The notes: generated by a model from the sequence alone, not told the origin. A DNA stretch of 64,000 nt from CAVXSP01 sp963724645 (GCA_963724645.1 CAVRVJ010000010.1:124001-188000); one strand, 5' to 3'. Counted from the stretch's first letter, positions 36,580 to 46,299 are shown. Program-made: numbers and translations.

Positions 36580-37999
36580 ACAGGATAAGCGTCATCGGCT
36601 GCTCGAGTCCCTCGGCAATGAACCGGAGGAACCTCGCCGCATCGGCGCCGTCGATCACCCGGTGATCGTAGGAGAGCGACAAAGGCAGCATGTCGCGCGG
36701 GACGAACTGGCCCGGCGTCCCAGGCGAAGTCGAGGGAGTCCAGACCGGCTCCTTCGCGCTTCGCGAGACACCGAGGATCGCGACCTCGGGGTGGTTGATG
36801 ACCGGCGTGAAGCCTGTGCCGCCGATCCCGCCGAGATTGGAAATCGAGAACACGCCGCCGGCCATGTCGTCGAGCCCCAGCTTCTTGTCGCGCGCTTTCT
36901 TCGACAGGTCCGCCAGGTCGGCCGCGATCTGCGTTACGGTCTTGCGATCGGCGTCCCGGATCACCGGCACGAGCAGTCCGTTGGGCGTGTCGACCGCCAC
37001 GCCGATGTGACAGTATTTCTTGTAGACCACCGAGTCGTTCGGCAGATCGAGAGACGATGCGAACTGCGGGAATCGCCGTAGCGCGACCGCTGCAATCTTG
37101 ATCAGGATGGAGGTCACGGTCAGCTTCCCGCCGCTCTTCTCCACGCGCGCTCCATGCGTCTGCCGGAATTCCTCGACCGCGGTGATGTCCGCCTTGTCCA
37201 GTTGCGTGACGTGCGGCGCGCGCCACGCCAGACTCAGGTGGTGGGCCGTGGCCCGCCGGATATTCGACATGGGCTTGATGTCGATCTCGCCCCACTTCGA
37301 GAAGTCCGGCAACGGCGCGCCCTGCGCGGCTTCGAATCCTGAGCCGCCAGCCATGGCGGCCTTCACATGATGCTTCACATCGTCCGGCCCGATTCGACCA
37401 CCCGGTCCAGTGCCGGAGACGCGGCCGATGTCGATGCCGAGCTCGCGCGCGAAGCGGCGTACCGACGGCGCAGCCGGCACGGGCGCCGCCAGCTCGAGAC
37501 CGGTGCTCTCGCGCGCCGGCACGGCGGCAGGTGCCGGGGTCTCCGTCCGGGCGCCCGCGGGAGGCTCAGATCGGGCCGGCTGGGCCGCTCGCCCAGCGCT
37601 GATGTCGACCACTGCGGCCGGCTTGGATTGCGGCTTCGCGGCCGGCGGCGCCGCGGATTGGTCCTCTTCTTCGGCTTCTTCGGCCTCGGACGTGGCGGCC
37701 GCCGTAGCCATCTTCTGTGTGTCGTCTGCTTTCTCGGATGCCGTCTTCTCCGAAGCCGCGCCGGCGCCATCTACGACCAGCACAACCTGACCGACCTTCA
37801 CCTTGTCGCCGACCTTTACCTTGACATCCGAGATCCGGCCGGCGATCGATGAGGGCACCTCGATCGTGGCTTTGTCCGTTTCCAACTCCAACACCGGCTG
37901 ATCGATCGCGACCGTGTCGCCCGGCTTCAGCAGCACACGAACGACATCACCCTTTTCGACGTTCTCGCCCAATTCGGGGAGTTTGAATTCAGTGGGCAT
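36578..37999 (-). CDS. aceF: dihydrolipoamide acetyltransferase (E2) of pyruvate dehydrogenase
   Basis: ATG 37999 is preferred over an upstream arginine-rich extension because it begins directly with the lipoyl domain MPTEFKLPELGENVEKGDVV. The lipoyl lysine is K43 (ETDKATIEVPS). A Pro/Ala/Glu-rich linker leads to a peripheral subunit-binding domain near 165-205 (VRRFARELGIDIGRVSGTGP) and the catalytic core, with the active-site His in SYDHRVIDGADAARF. There is one lipoyl domain only; the 473 residues fit. E2 takes acetyl groups from E1-bound thiamine diphosphate and hands them to CoA. The gene starts 8 bases after the E1 stop and precedes E3 by 39 bases. Confidence 0.93.
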   Translation of the reverse strand: MPTEFKLPELGENVEKGDVVRVLLKPGDTVAIDQPVLELETDKATIEVPSSIAGRISDVKVKVGDKVKVGQVVLVVDGAGAASEKTASEKADDTQKMATAAATSEAEEAEEEDQSAAPPAAKPQSKPAAVVDISAGRAAQPARSEPPAGARTETPAPAAVPARESTGLELAAPVPAAPSVRRFARELGIDIGRVSGTGPGGRIGPDDVKHHVKAAMAGGSGFEAAQGAPLPDFSKWGEIDIKPMSNIRRATAHHLSLAWRAPHVTQLDKADITAVEEFRQTHGARVEKSGGKLTVTSILIKIAAVALRRFPQFASSLDLPNDSVVYKKYCHIGVAVDTPNGLLVPVIRDADRKTVTQIAADLADLSKKARDKKLGLDDMAGGVFSISNLGGIGGTGFTPVINHPEVAILGVSRSAKEPVWTPSTSPGTPGQFVPRDMLPLSLSYDHRVIDGADAARFLRFIAEGLEQPMTLIL

Positions 38000-38006
38000 C
38001 TTGGTC

Positions 38007-40679
38007 CTACGCCGTCGCCGGATCGACCTTCTCAGCGTCGATCTCAAGGTCCCGGAACGCCTGCTTGACGACCTTCGCTTCGATCTGTTTCTCGCGCAAC
38101 AGGGTAGAGAGCGCCGCACCCGCGATCGCCCGCGCGTCCACTTCGAAATGGCGGCGCAGCGACGCGCGATCTTCGCTCCGGCCGAACCCGTCCGTCCCGA
38201 GGGTGGCGATCGGCCTTCCGACCCAACGGGCGATCATATCGGGCTGGCTCTTCAAGTAGTCCGACGCTGCCACGACCACGCCTGGTGTATTGGCCAGACA
38301 TTCCGTGACGTACGCGACTTTCGGCTTCTCGCCCGGATGCAGCAGGTTCCAGCGGTCCGCCCGGTGCGCATCGCGGTACAGCTCGTTGTAGCTGGTCGCA
38401 CTCCAGATATCCGCCGTGACGCCGTAGCCGCCCAGCAACTCGGCGGCCTTGATGGTCTCGTTGAGAATGGCTCCGCTGCCGATGAGCTGCGCGCGGATCT
38501 TCGACGAGCCGTCCGCGGCGCGGAACCTGTAGAGGCCCTTGATGATGCCCGCTTCGGCGCCCGCGGGCATGGGGGGCATCTCGTACTGCTCGTTCATGAC
38601 GGTGATGTAGTAGAACGCCTGGTCGCCGTCGCCGTACATCCGTTTGATGCCGTCTTTGACGATCACGGCCAGCTCGTAGGCGTACGCAGGATCGTAGGCC
38701 CGGCAGCTTGGCACGGCCAGCGCCAGCACATGGCTGTGCCCATCCTGGTGCTGCAGGCCCTCCCCCGCGAGTGTCGTGCGGCCCGCCGTGCCACCCAGGA
38801 GGAATCCGCGCACGCGGGTATCGGCCGCCGCCCAGATGAAGTCGCCGACGCGCTGGAACCCGAACATCGAGTAGTAGATGAAGAAGGGAATCGTGTTGAC
38901 GCCGTGCGTGGCGTAGGCCGAGCCGGCGGCGATGAACGACGAGATCGATCCCGCCTCGGTAATGCCCTCTTCCAGAATCTGGCCGTCTTTCGCTTCCTTG
39001 TAGTAGAGGAGCGTTTCCCTGTCGACCGGTTCGTACAGCTGGCCGATGCTGGAGTAGATGCCGACCGCGCGGAAGAGCGCCTCCATGCCGAACGTGCGCG
39101 CCTCGTCCGGGACGATCGGGACGCACTGCCTCCCGATCTCCTTGTCGCGCAACAGCTTCGCCAACATCTTCACGAACACCATCGTGGTCGATGCCTTGCG
39201 GCGGTCGCCGCCCCTAAAGAACTCCTCGAACACATCGTCGAGGGCGGGCTTCAAGGGCGCTACGGTGACAGTCCGCCGAGGCACGAACCCGCCCAACGCG
39301 GCCCGGCGCTCCTTGATGTACCTGATCTCGGCACTGCCCTCGTCGGGGCGATAGAACGGCGCGTCGGCAATCCGGTCGTCAGCGATCGGAATCGCGAAGC
39401 GATCGCGGAAATGCCGGAGATCCGCCTCGTTCATCTTCTTCTGCTGATGCGTGATGTTCTTGCCCTCGCCTGCTTCGCCGAGCCCGTAGCCCTTGATCGT
39501 GCGGGCGAGAATCACGGTCGGTCCGCCCTTGTGCCGGGTGGCGGCCAGGTAGGCGTTGTACACCTTCAGCGGATCGAGCCCGCCGACCTTCAGCTTTTTG
39601 AGGTTGTCGTCCGACAGGTGGCGCACCATCTCGAGCAGTCTCGGATCCGTTCCCCAGAAGTGCTTCCGCAGGTAGGCGCCGTCTTCAACCACAAATCGCT
39701 GATACTCGCCGTCGACGATCTCGCCCATCCGCCGGACGAGCAGACCTTCGTGATCCTTGGCCAGCAGGGGATCCCACTCGGATCCCCACAGCACTTTGAT
39801 CACGTTCCAGCCGGCGCCCCGGAACACTGCTTCAAGCTCCTGGACGATCTGCCCGTTCCCGCGGACCGGTCCGTCGAGCCGCTGCAGGTTGCAGTTGATG
39901 ACAAAGATCAGGTTCTCGAGCTTCTCGCGCGCCGCCAGAGAAATCGCGCCAAGCGATTCGGGCTCGTCCGTCTCGCCGTCGCCGAGAAACGCCCAAACCT
40001 TCTGGTCGGACGCCGTCTTGAGGCCCCGGTTGTCCAGGTACTTGGCGAAGCGGGCCTGATAAATCGCCATGAGCGGTCCGAGGCCCATCGAGACCGTGGG
40101 GAATTCCCAGAAGTCGGGCATCAACCACGGATGCGGGTAGGAGGACAGCCCGCCGCCCGGCTTCAGTTCACGGCGGAAGTTGCGCAGTTGGTCTTCGGAC
40201 AGCCGGCCTTCCAGAAAGGCGCGCGCGTAAGGGCCGGGCGATGCGTGGCCTTGAAAATAGATGATGTCCGCGTCGGGACCGGCGTCCTTGCCGCGGAAGA
40301 AATGATTGAATCCCACCTCGTACAGCGTGGCGGACGACGCGTACGTGGAGATGTGTCCGCCGATGCCGTCCGATTCGCGATTGGCGCGCACGACCATGGC
40401 CAGGGCGTTCCATCGCACCAGGCTCTTGATGCGGCGCTCGATCTCGCGATCGCCCGGATACGGAACCTGTTCGTGTTCGGAAATCGTGTTGATGTAGGGC
40501 GTGTTGGACGTGAAAGGCTCTTTGATGCCGGACTGGCGAGCTCGTGTGCGCAGGGCTTCGAGAAGCCGGATGACACGGCTCTTGTCGCCGGTGCGGAGCA
40601 CATAATCGAGCGAATCGAGCCACTCTCGAGTCTCAACGGCTTCCAGAGCTGCCGCATCATCGGGCGCGATGTTCTTCAT
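38007..40679 (-). CDS. aceE: pyruvate dehydrogenase E1, homodimeric AceE type
   Basis: This 890-residue protein matches the large homodimeric E1. Near the N-terminus is NTPYINTISEHEQVPYPGDR, followed by LVRWNALAMVVRAN and GIGGHISTYASSATLYEVGFN. The thiamine-diphosphate motif is WAFLGDGETDEPESLGAI, with the closing N in FVINCNLQRLDGPVRGN. It decarboxylates pyruvate and reductively acetylates the E2 lipoyl group. It heads the aceE-aceF-lpd operon. Length and motif order are complete, and the start MKNIAPDDAAALEAVETREW fits the family. Confidence 0.95.
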   Translation of the reverse strand: MKNIAPDDAAALEAVETREWLDSLDYVLRTGDKSRVIRLLEALRTRARQSGIKEPFTSNTPYINTISEHEQVPYPGDREIERRIKSLVRWNALAMVVRANRESDGIGGHISTYASSATLYEVGFNHFFRGKDAGPDADIIYFQGHASPGPYARAFLEGRLSEDQLRNFRRELKPGGGLSSYPHPWLMPDFWEFPTVSMGLGPLMAIYQARFAKYLDNRGLKTASDQKVWAFLGDGETDEPESLGAISLAAREKLENLIFVINCNLQRLDGPVRGNGQIVQELEAVFRGAGWNVIKVLWGSEWDPLLAKDHEGLLVRRMGEIVDGEYQRFVVEDGAYLRKHFWGTDPRLLEMVRHLSDDNLKKLKVGGLDPLKVYNAYLAATRHKGGPTVILARTIKGYGLGEAGEGKNITHQQKKMNEADLRHFRDRFAIPIADDRIADAPFYRPDEGSAEIRYIKERRAALGGFVPRRTVTVAPLKPALDDVFEEFFRGGDRRKASTTMVFVKMLAKLLRDKEIGRQCVPIVPDEARTFGMEALFRAVGIYSSIGQLYEPVDRETLLYYKEAKDGQILEEGITEAGSISSFIAAGSAYATHGVNTIPFFIYYSMFGFQRVGDFIWAAADTRVRGFLLGGTAGRTTLAGEGLQHQDGHSHVLALAVPSCRAYDPAYAYELAVIVKDGIKRMYGDGDQAFYYITVMNEQYEMPPMPAGAEAGIIKGLYRFRAADGSSKIRAQLIGSGAILNETIKAAELLGGYGVTADIWSATSYNELYRDAHRADRWNLLHPGEKPKVAYVTECLANTPGVVVAASDYLKSQPDMIARWVGRPIATLGTDGFGRSEDRASLRRHFEVDARAIAGAALSTLLREKQIEAKVVKQAFRDLEIDAEKVDPATA

Positions 40680-40737
40680 AAGTAATCAAACTATTGTAGT
40701 CTGCTAATACCTGCTATTCCCAATCGAGATGGGGTAT
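40680..40737. promoter_or_regulatory. divergent promoter region of aceE and the M49-like gene
   Basis: This AT-rich 58-bp gap must serve the minus-strand pyruvate dehydrogenase operon and the plus-strand lipoprotein gene. On the minus strand TACAAT (40693-40698) is a fair -10 box, with TTGGGA as a weak -35 about 19 bases upstream. On the plus strand TGCTAATAC resembles an extended -10. No operator palindrome (such as a PdhR-type site) is evident. Confidence 0.35.
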
Positions 40738-42426
40738 ATGCGTACTGCGTTTGCGATCGTGCTGGGGGCGCTCGTGACTGGATGCACTACACCACCACCT
40801 CCGTCGGCGATCTCATCGCCTCCGGGCGATCCTCTCGAGACCAGAATTGCACAGTTCGCGCCGGTCGAGATCAGCGCGGACACCGCCGCGCTTCCAGCGA
40901 ACGAACAGCAGGCGCTCGGCGCGATGGTCAAGGCCGCGCGGCTCATCGACGGCCTGTTCCTCGAGCAAGTGTGGGCCGGCAACTCTTCTGTATTGACGGC
41001 GCTCTCCTCCGATCGGTCGGCGGCGGGCCGCGCGCAGCTCCATTACTTCCTCATCAATAAAGGCCCCTGGGATCGCCTGGATCACAACAAGGCGTTCGTG
41101 ACCGGCCCTGCCTTCGAGCTGTTGCCGTCCGCAAAACCGCCACAAGCGAATTTCTATCCTGCTGATGCGACGAAGGAAGAGATCGAGAAATGGATCGACG
41201 GACTGACCGGCGAGGCGCGCGCTCAGGCGACTGGATTCTTCAGCGTTGTACGCCGCGGCCCGAACGGCAGGCTGATGAGCGTGCCTTACAGCGTCGAGTA
41301 TCAGAACACGCTGGCCCAGGCCGCGATGCATCTCCGGGAAGCGGCGGATCGCACGTCGCAGCCGACGCTGAAGAAGTATCTTACCGCCCGCGCCGACGCG
41401 TTCTTCTCGAATGACTATTTCGCGAGTGACATGGCGTGGATGGAGCTGGACGCGTCGCTCGACCCGACCATCGGTCCGTACGAGACCTACGAGGACGAAT
41501 GGTTCGGGTACAAGGCGGCGTTCGAGGCGTTCATCGCGGTCCGGGACGATAGCGAGACGCGGAAGCTGGCAGCCTTCGGCGGGGAGTTGCAGGCGCTCGA
41601 GAACGCGCTGCCCATTGACCCGTCCTTTCGGAATCCGAAGCTGGGCGCCCTTGCCCCCATTCGGGTCGTCAACGTCGTCTTCAGCGCCGGGGACGGCAAC
41701 CGCGGCGTCCAGACCGCCGCATTCAATCTGCCGAACGACGACCGGGTCATCAAGGAAAAGGGCTCCAAGCGGGTCATGTTGAAGAACGTGCAACAGGCGA
41801 AGTTCGCCAAGGTGCTGATCCCGATTGCCGGCGTCGCGCTCGCCTCGGCGGACCGGACCCACGTGACTTTCGACGCGTTCTTCACGCACATCCTCATGCA
41901 CGAGCTGATGCACGGACTCGGGCCGCATCAGGTGCGCGGCACGAGCCAGGCCGTCCGGCTCGCGTTGAAGGACACGTACGCCGCCATCGAAGAAGCCAAG
42001 GCCGACATCTCCGGCTTGTGGGCGCTGCAGCAGCTCGTGGACACGGGCAAGATCTCCGCGGAGATCGGACAGGCCATGTACCGGACGTTCCTCGCCTCCG
42101 CATTCCGCTCGATCCGCTTCGGGGTGAGCGAAGCGCATGGCAAAGGCATCGCCCTGCAGCTCAATTACCTGCTGGACCACGGGGCGGTCGTGGTCAACGG
42201 CGACGGCACGTTCTCAGTGGTTGACGCCAGGATTCGCGAGGGTGTTTCGGGCCTGACGCACGATCTGATGACGCTGGAGGCCGAAGGGAACTATCCGGGC
42301 GCACAGGATCTGCTGAAGAAGATGGTGGTCGTGCGTCCCGAAGTCCAGCGGGTGCTGGACAAACTGAAGGACGTGCCGGTGGACATTGAGCCCCACTTCG
42401 GCGGCGCCTCCGCGCCGGCGAAGTGA
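40738..42426 (+). CDS. M49-like (dipeptidyl-peptidase III-related) zinc lipoprotein
   Basis: Start at ATG 40738 gives a lipoprotein signal, MRTAFAIVLGALVTGCTT, with lipobox Cys16; an ATG nine bases upstream would lengthen it by 3 residues. The rest (about 562 residues in all) matches the dipeptidyl-peptidase III / Nudix-hydrolase-3-like group. The zinc motif is HELMHGLGPH near 390, and the third ligand sits in EEAKADISGLWAL near 424. This short HExxH version replaces the HExxxH of classic M49 enzymes. It is likely anchored in the periplasm. Substrate specificity is unknown; it could be an exopeptidase that clips dipeptides. Confidence 0.8.
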   Translation: MRTAFAIVLGALVTGCTTPPPPSAISSPPGDPLETRIAQFAPVEISADTAALPANEQQALGAMVKAARLIDGLFLEQVWAGNSSVLTALSSDRSAAGRAQLHYFLINKGPWDRLDHNKAFVTGPAFELLPSAKPPQANFYPADATKEEIEKWIDGLTGEARAQATGFFSVVRRGPNGRLMSVPYSVEYQNTLAQAAMHLREAADRTSQPTLKKYLTARADAFFSNDYFASDMAWMELDASLDPTIGPYETYEDEWFGYKAAFEAFIAVRDDSETRKLAAFGGELQALENALPIDPSFRNPKLGALAPIRVVNVVFSAGDGNRGVQTAAFNLPNDDRVIKEKGSKRVMLKNVQQAKFAKVLIPIAGVALASADRTHVTFDAFFTHILMHELMHGLGPHQVRGTSQAVRLALKDTYAAIEEAKADISGLWALQQLVDTGKISAEIGQAMYRTFLASAFRSIRFGVSEAHGKGIALQLNYLLDHGAVVVNGDGTFSVVDARIREGVSGLTHDLMTLEAEGNYPGAQDLLKKMVVVRPEVQRVLDKLKDVPVDIEPHFGGASAPAK

Positions 42427-42460
42427 GCGGGCGTCTGCCACCCGTCAACCCTCGACTATG

Positions 42461-42486
42461 CGGAAAGTCACTTGACCTGACGTGGT
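42461..42486 (+). repeat. single REP-like copy upstream of the SelA-like gene
   Basis: A 26-bp copy with CGGAAAGTCA at its left end and CTTGACCTGACGTGGT at its right end. It belongs to the same family as the inverted pairs at 20916-20989 and 49348-49433, but has no inverted partner here. It ends 32 bases before the start codon of the SelA-like gene, within a 92-bp gap that has no other feature. Confidence 0.7.
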
Positions 42487-42518
42487 AACCTGCGGCCGCG
42501 CTGGATGAGAGGAACCTT

Positions 42519-43736
42519 ATGCCGAACCGACGGACGTTTCTTCAAGCTCTCTCCGGAATGCCGCTTCTTCGCAGTCTGGCCTCGCCTGCGGCGCCCGTCG
42601 CGACCAGGGCCGCCGGCGCGCGCGACTTCTACAAGGAGCTCGGCGTTCGCCCGTTCATCAATGCCGCAGGCACCTACACGGTGCTGACCGCTTCGCTGAT
42701 GCTGCCGGAGGTCATGGAGGCGATTAATTACGGGTCAAAGAAGTTTGTGTCCCTCAACGGTCTTCACGATGCCGTGGCCCGGCGGATCGCCGAGCTCATC
42801 GGCGTTGAAGCCGCAATGGTCACTTCGGGCGCCGCGGCGGCCGTTACGGTCGGCACGGCCGCTTGCGTCGCCGGAAAGAACCCGGAGTGGATCAAGCGCC
42901 TTCCCGACCTCGCCGGGACGCCGATGAAGAGCGAAGTCATCATCCAGAAGGCGCATCGATACGAGTACGAGCACGCGGCGCGCAACTGCGGCATCCGCTT
43001 CGTCGAAGTCGAAACACGAGAGGACTTGGAGCGGGCCGCCGGCGCCAACACCGCGATGATGTTGTTTTTCAATGACGCCGAGGCGAGGGGCGCCATCAAG
43101 GCCGAGGCGTTCGCCGCACTCGGCAAACAACACGGCGTGCCGACCTTCAACGATGCGGCGGCCGACGTCCCGCCGACGGAGAATCTGTCGAAGTACAACA
43201 AGATGGGCTTTGACCTCGTGACGTTCTCGGGCGGTAAGGGTCTGCGCGGTCCTCAGAGCGCCGGGCTTCTCCTCGGCCGGAAAGACCTGATTGAAGCGGC
43301 GCGGATGAACTGCTCCCCGAACGGCGATACCGTCGGCCGCGGGCTGAAGGTCAACAAGGAAGAAATGCTGGGCATGATGGTGGCCATCGAGACGTTCGTG
43401 AAGCGCGACGCCGAGGCCGAGTGGCGCGAGTGGGAGCGCCGGGCCAGGACCATCGCCGACGCCGCCACCGCCAACCGGTTCGTCCAGGCAGAGATCTACG
43501 TCCCCCCGATTGCCAACCATGTGCCGCACGTGCGCGTGACCTGGAATGCTGCGCAGGTGTCGGTGCAGGCGAATGACCTTCGCCGGCAACTGCGCGAGGG
43601 CGACCCGTCGATCGAGATCGTTCCAGGCGGCTCCCGCGCCGGTGACGAGAAGCAGGAGGTCTCAGTGGGTGTCTGGCAACTGCAGCCCGGCGAGGCCGAG
43701 GTCGTGGCGCGGCGCCTGCGTCAAGTCCTGAAATAG
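42519..43736 (+). CDS. Tat-exported SelA-like PLP enzyme
   Basis: The protein (405 residues) opens with MPNRRTFLQALSGM, a twin-arginine signal, then a SelA/D-glucosaminate-6-phosphate ammonia-lyase-like PLP fold. The PLP-binding Lys is in TFSGGKGLRGPQSAG near 240. INAAGTYTVLTASLM near 46 and VTSGAAAAVTVGTAAC near 107 are typical of the family. A GAGAGGAA ribosome site lies 5-6 nt upstream. True selenocysteine synthase is cytosolic and acts on tRNA; export argues for another reaction on amino acids or amino sugars. It is a single gene with convergent and divergent neighbours. Confidence 0.8.
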   Translation: MPNRRTFLQALSGMPLLRSLASPAAPVATRAAGARDFYKELGVRPFINAAGTYTVLTASLMLPEVMEAINYGSKKFVSLNGLHDAVARRIAELIGVEAAMVTSGAAAAVTVGTAACVAGKNPEWIKRLPDLAGTPMKSEVIIQKAHRYEYEHAARNCGIRFVEVETREDLERAAGANTAMMLFFNDAEARGAIKAEAFAALGKQHGVPTFNDAAADVPPTENLSKYNKMGFDLVTFSGGKGLRGPQSAGLLLGRKDLIEAARMNCSPNGDTVGRGLKVNKEEMLGMMVAIETFVKRDAEAEWREWERRARTIADAATANRFVQAEIYVPPIANHVPHVRVTWNAAQVSVQANDLRRQLREGDPSIEIVPGGSRAGDEKQEVSVGVWQLQPGEAEVVARRLRQVLK

Positions 43737-43751
43737 CGCGGGCGTGTAATT

Positions 43752-45495
43752 TCACTCCACGGCTTCCAGGGCGCTGACGTCGGTTCGATCGAGAACGGCC
43801 CCAAGCAGCTCTGTCGCAATCCAGCACTCGCCCATCACGACCCCGGCCACGATGAGGGCCGGGATGACGATGGGGATCACTCTTGTGAGTGTGTAGATCA
43901 CAACGCCGGCGAGGCCGGCGGCCATGACCGCCGGCACCAGTGCGGCCACCAGCGTCAGCATTACTCCGGCCACCATCAACAGTCGCTGGCCCATCGCATC
44001 GATCCCGCGCGCGCGCGAGGTGCCGACGCTCACCCACGCAGGGAACAGGACCGCCATCCCGTTCTGCAGCACGAGCTGCGCGAGGATGAGGGCTGGGGCG
44101 AGCAGGCCGGCGGCCAGCGCGAGCGAGACCGGCTCACCCACCTCGAATATGGCGTACGTCGCCCTACCTCCGGCGGGACGGAAAAGGGCGACGCCCGTGA
44201 AGACCAGCAGCCACGCCGCGACGGTCAGCACGACTGCCGGCGCAAGCAGTTCGCCTCGCACGAGCGCCGCGCCACGCACCGGCCAGCTCTTGAGTACGGC
44301 CAGGCTCGCCAGATCCTGGCGCATGTCGCTGCGCATGACCTGCGGCCCAACCAGCACGGTCATGGCTGCCAGCAGCAGGGTAAGGCCGCCGACGAGCGAG
44401 GCCACGCCGCCGCTGTCGCCGCCGCGTGAGAACATGACGACAAGCGCAATCACGACCAGCACGAGGCGCACCATGAGGCGGATCGAGGCGTAGCGCCCCA
44501 TCAGAATCAGGTTCTTCCAGAGGATCGCGGTCTCCGGCCGGCCTGACAGCGACAGTGTGAACGGGCCCGTCAGCGGCCTTCCACTGCGCCGGACGATGGA
44601 GGGCGCGGCGCGATCCGTGGCACGCCGCTCGGCGTAGGCCGCCGAGGCCTCTTCGAACGACGCATCGCCGCGCAGCACCCAGACGTAATTCAGCGCCAGC
44701 AGGGCGAGGGTCGCGGGCAGCGCCGCGAGGAACTTGTCGGTAGTTCCCGCCAGCGGCAATCGCACGACTGCCCGAAACGGCCAGAGGACCCATCGGACGG
44801 CGCCGATTCCCGCCAGCCGACGCAGTTCCTCGAAGACGTCGCCGGCCGACGTCATGGCCGAAATCACAGGCCAGTCGGCTGCAACCGCGACGAACAGCAC
44901 GATCACCGCCGCGAACACGATCGTGATCGGCAGCCACTGGCGCGCCATGGCCGCTGTGGCCGTGCTGCGCCAGGCTCTGGCGACGGAGCGCGACGCCCGT
45001 GAAGTGCAGCCGCATGATCGCGAGCAGCAACCACATGCCGGCCATGACGGTCCAGGCGGTGGCAAGTGACGCGGGACGCAGGAGAATCGTCGCGATCGCG
45101 CTGCCGAAGAGCGCGCCGATCTGGCCGCGAAGCAGCTTGTAATGGAGCAACTGCCGGCGTGTGAGAGGCGCTTGAAAGAGAAACTGCACTTCCGCGCGCG
45201 TGAATTCAATGGGCGTGCCGACGCCCGGCATCACCCACGCGATCGCGGCCATCAGGAACAGGGCAACCGTGCCGGCGAACTCGATGGGGCCGCCGACGCG
45301 GTCGAGCATGGTCAGGATCCCCGGCGGCAGAGGACGTCCCGTCTCGTGCAGGGCCCGCCGAAAGATCATCGTGTAAAGATAGATGACCCCCACGATCGAG
45401 CCAATCAAGTAGCGCGGCTGGCGAAGCCGCCGCAGCCGCACGCGGACCCGGTTCCTGAACGAGCAGCCGAACAGATACAGGAACGCGCCAATCAT
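43752..45495 (-). pseudogene. frameshifted ABC-exporter membrane protein
   Basis: From ATG 45495 the text reads MIGAFLYLFGCSFRNRVRVR with membrane helices to about residue 160, ending MRLHFTGVALRRQSLAQHG. After that the reading frame shifts. The other frame continues ARQWLPITIVFAAVIVLFVA and carries further helices to a stop at 43752 (ALEAVE). Removing one base (for example the A in GGCCATGG, near 44945-44950) joins them into a product of about 580 residues. The gene directly follows the ATPase at 45515 and is probably the permease of that ABC exporter. Its substrate is unknown. Confidence 0.7.
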
Positions 45496-45514
45496 CGAAG
45501 CATCGCCGGGCGCA

Positions 45515-46243
45515 TCAGGATTCGCGCCCCGTCACCTTCAGAAAGATCTGCTCCAGATTCGAGCTGGCTTCCGCGTCCTGGGGCTGGGCACGTAGTTCGG
45601 CCAAGGTGCCGTCCGCAACCTTCACGCCGCGGTCGATGATCACGATGCGCGTGCAGATTTCCTCGACCAGGTGCAGCAGGTGCGACGAGACGATCACGCC
45701 GGCGCCGCCTTGGCCGCGCGCGACGATCGTCGCTTTCATGTGCCGGATGCCGAGCGGATCCAGGCCCGTGAGCGGCTCGTCGAACAGAAGGGCCGACGGC
45801 TCGTGCAGCAGACCGCATGCGATCGCCACCTTCTGCTTCATCCCGCGCGACAACTCTCCGGGCAGGGCGTGCTCTTTCCCGGTGAGCTGCAGCTCGGCAA
45901 TCAGCCGGGCCGCGCGAGCGTCGAAGTCCGGGACGCGGTAGAGTCGTGCGGTCAGCCGCAAATGCTCGATGACAGTCAGATACTCGAACAGCTGCGGCTC
46001 ATCGGCCATGAACGCCAGCCGGCGCTTGGCTTCGATGGGATCGCGCACGACGTCATGACCATCCACGACGATCGTACCGGCGCTCGGCGCCTGAATGCCG
46101 ACCATGCACCGCAGCGTCGACGTCTTGCCGGCGCCATTGGGTCCGATGAGCCCGACGATCTCGCCCGCGCCGACCTCAAACGACAGGTCATCCACGGCCT
46201 TGAAGGCGCCGTAGGTCTTCGTGAGGTGAGAGACAGTGATCAT
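45515..46243 (-). CDS. ABC exporter ATP-binding protein
   Basis: This 242-residue ATPase has Walker A GPNGAGKT at 34-41, signature LSRGMKQK near 136, and Walker B LLFDEPLTGLDP near 157. The LSRGM form is common in drug or lipid exporters of the CcmA/NatA group. It is the first gene of a two-gene unit, followed 19 bases later by the frameshifted membrane protein at 43752-45495. Upstream lies a hairpin-rich gap. Probable job: powering export of an unknown substrate. Confidence 0.9.
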   Translation of the reverse strand: MITVSHLTKTYGAFKAVDDLSFEVGAGEIVGLIGPNGAGKTSTLRCMVGIQAPSAGTIVVDGHDVVRDPIEAKRRLAFMADEPQLFEYLTVIEHLRLTARLYRVPDFDARAARLIAELQLTGKEHALPGELSRGMKQKVAIACGLLHEPSALLFDEPLTGLDPLGIRHMKATIVARGQGGAGVIVSSHLLHLVEEICTRIVIIDRGVKVADGTLAELRAQPQDAEASSNLEQIFLKVTGRES

Positions 46244-46261
46244 GAAAGTCGGAAATCAGGA

Positions 46262-46299
46262 ATTGGGAACTAGGACAATTCTGAATCCCAGTTCCCAAT
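46262..46299. repeat. 10-bp inverted repeat in gap between ABC ATPase and M28 genes
   Basis: ATTGGGAACT (46262-46271) and AGTTCCCAAT (46290-46299) pair perfectly around an 18-base loop that contains AATTCTGAAT. The stem lies between the M28 stop (46308) and the ATPase start (46243), both on the minus strand, and could end the M28 transcript. Without a T-tract, intrinsic termination is uncertain. Confidence 0.5.

Noticed and set aside
37914..40685. Plus-strand open frame of over 900 codons opposite aceE
   Set aside because: The minus strand codes a complete pyruvate dehydrogenase E1. The antisense product is Arg/His/Val-rich with no recognisable domain.
42519..43736. True selenocysteine synthase (selA)
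   Set aside because: A twin-arginine export signal and the absence of selB, selD or tRNA-Sec argue against a tRNA-dependent enzyme.
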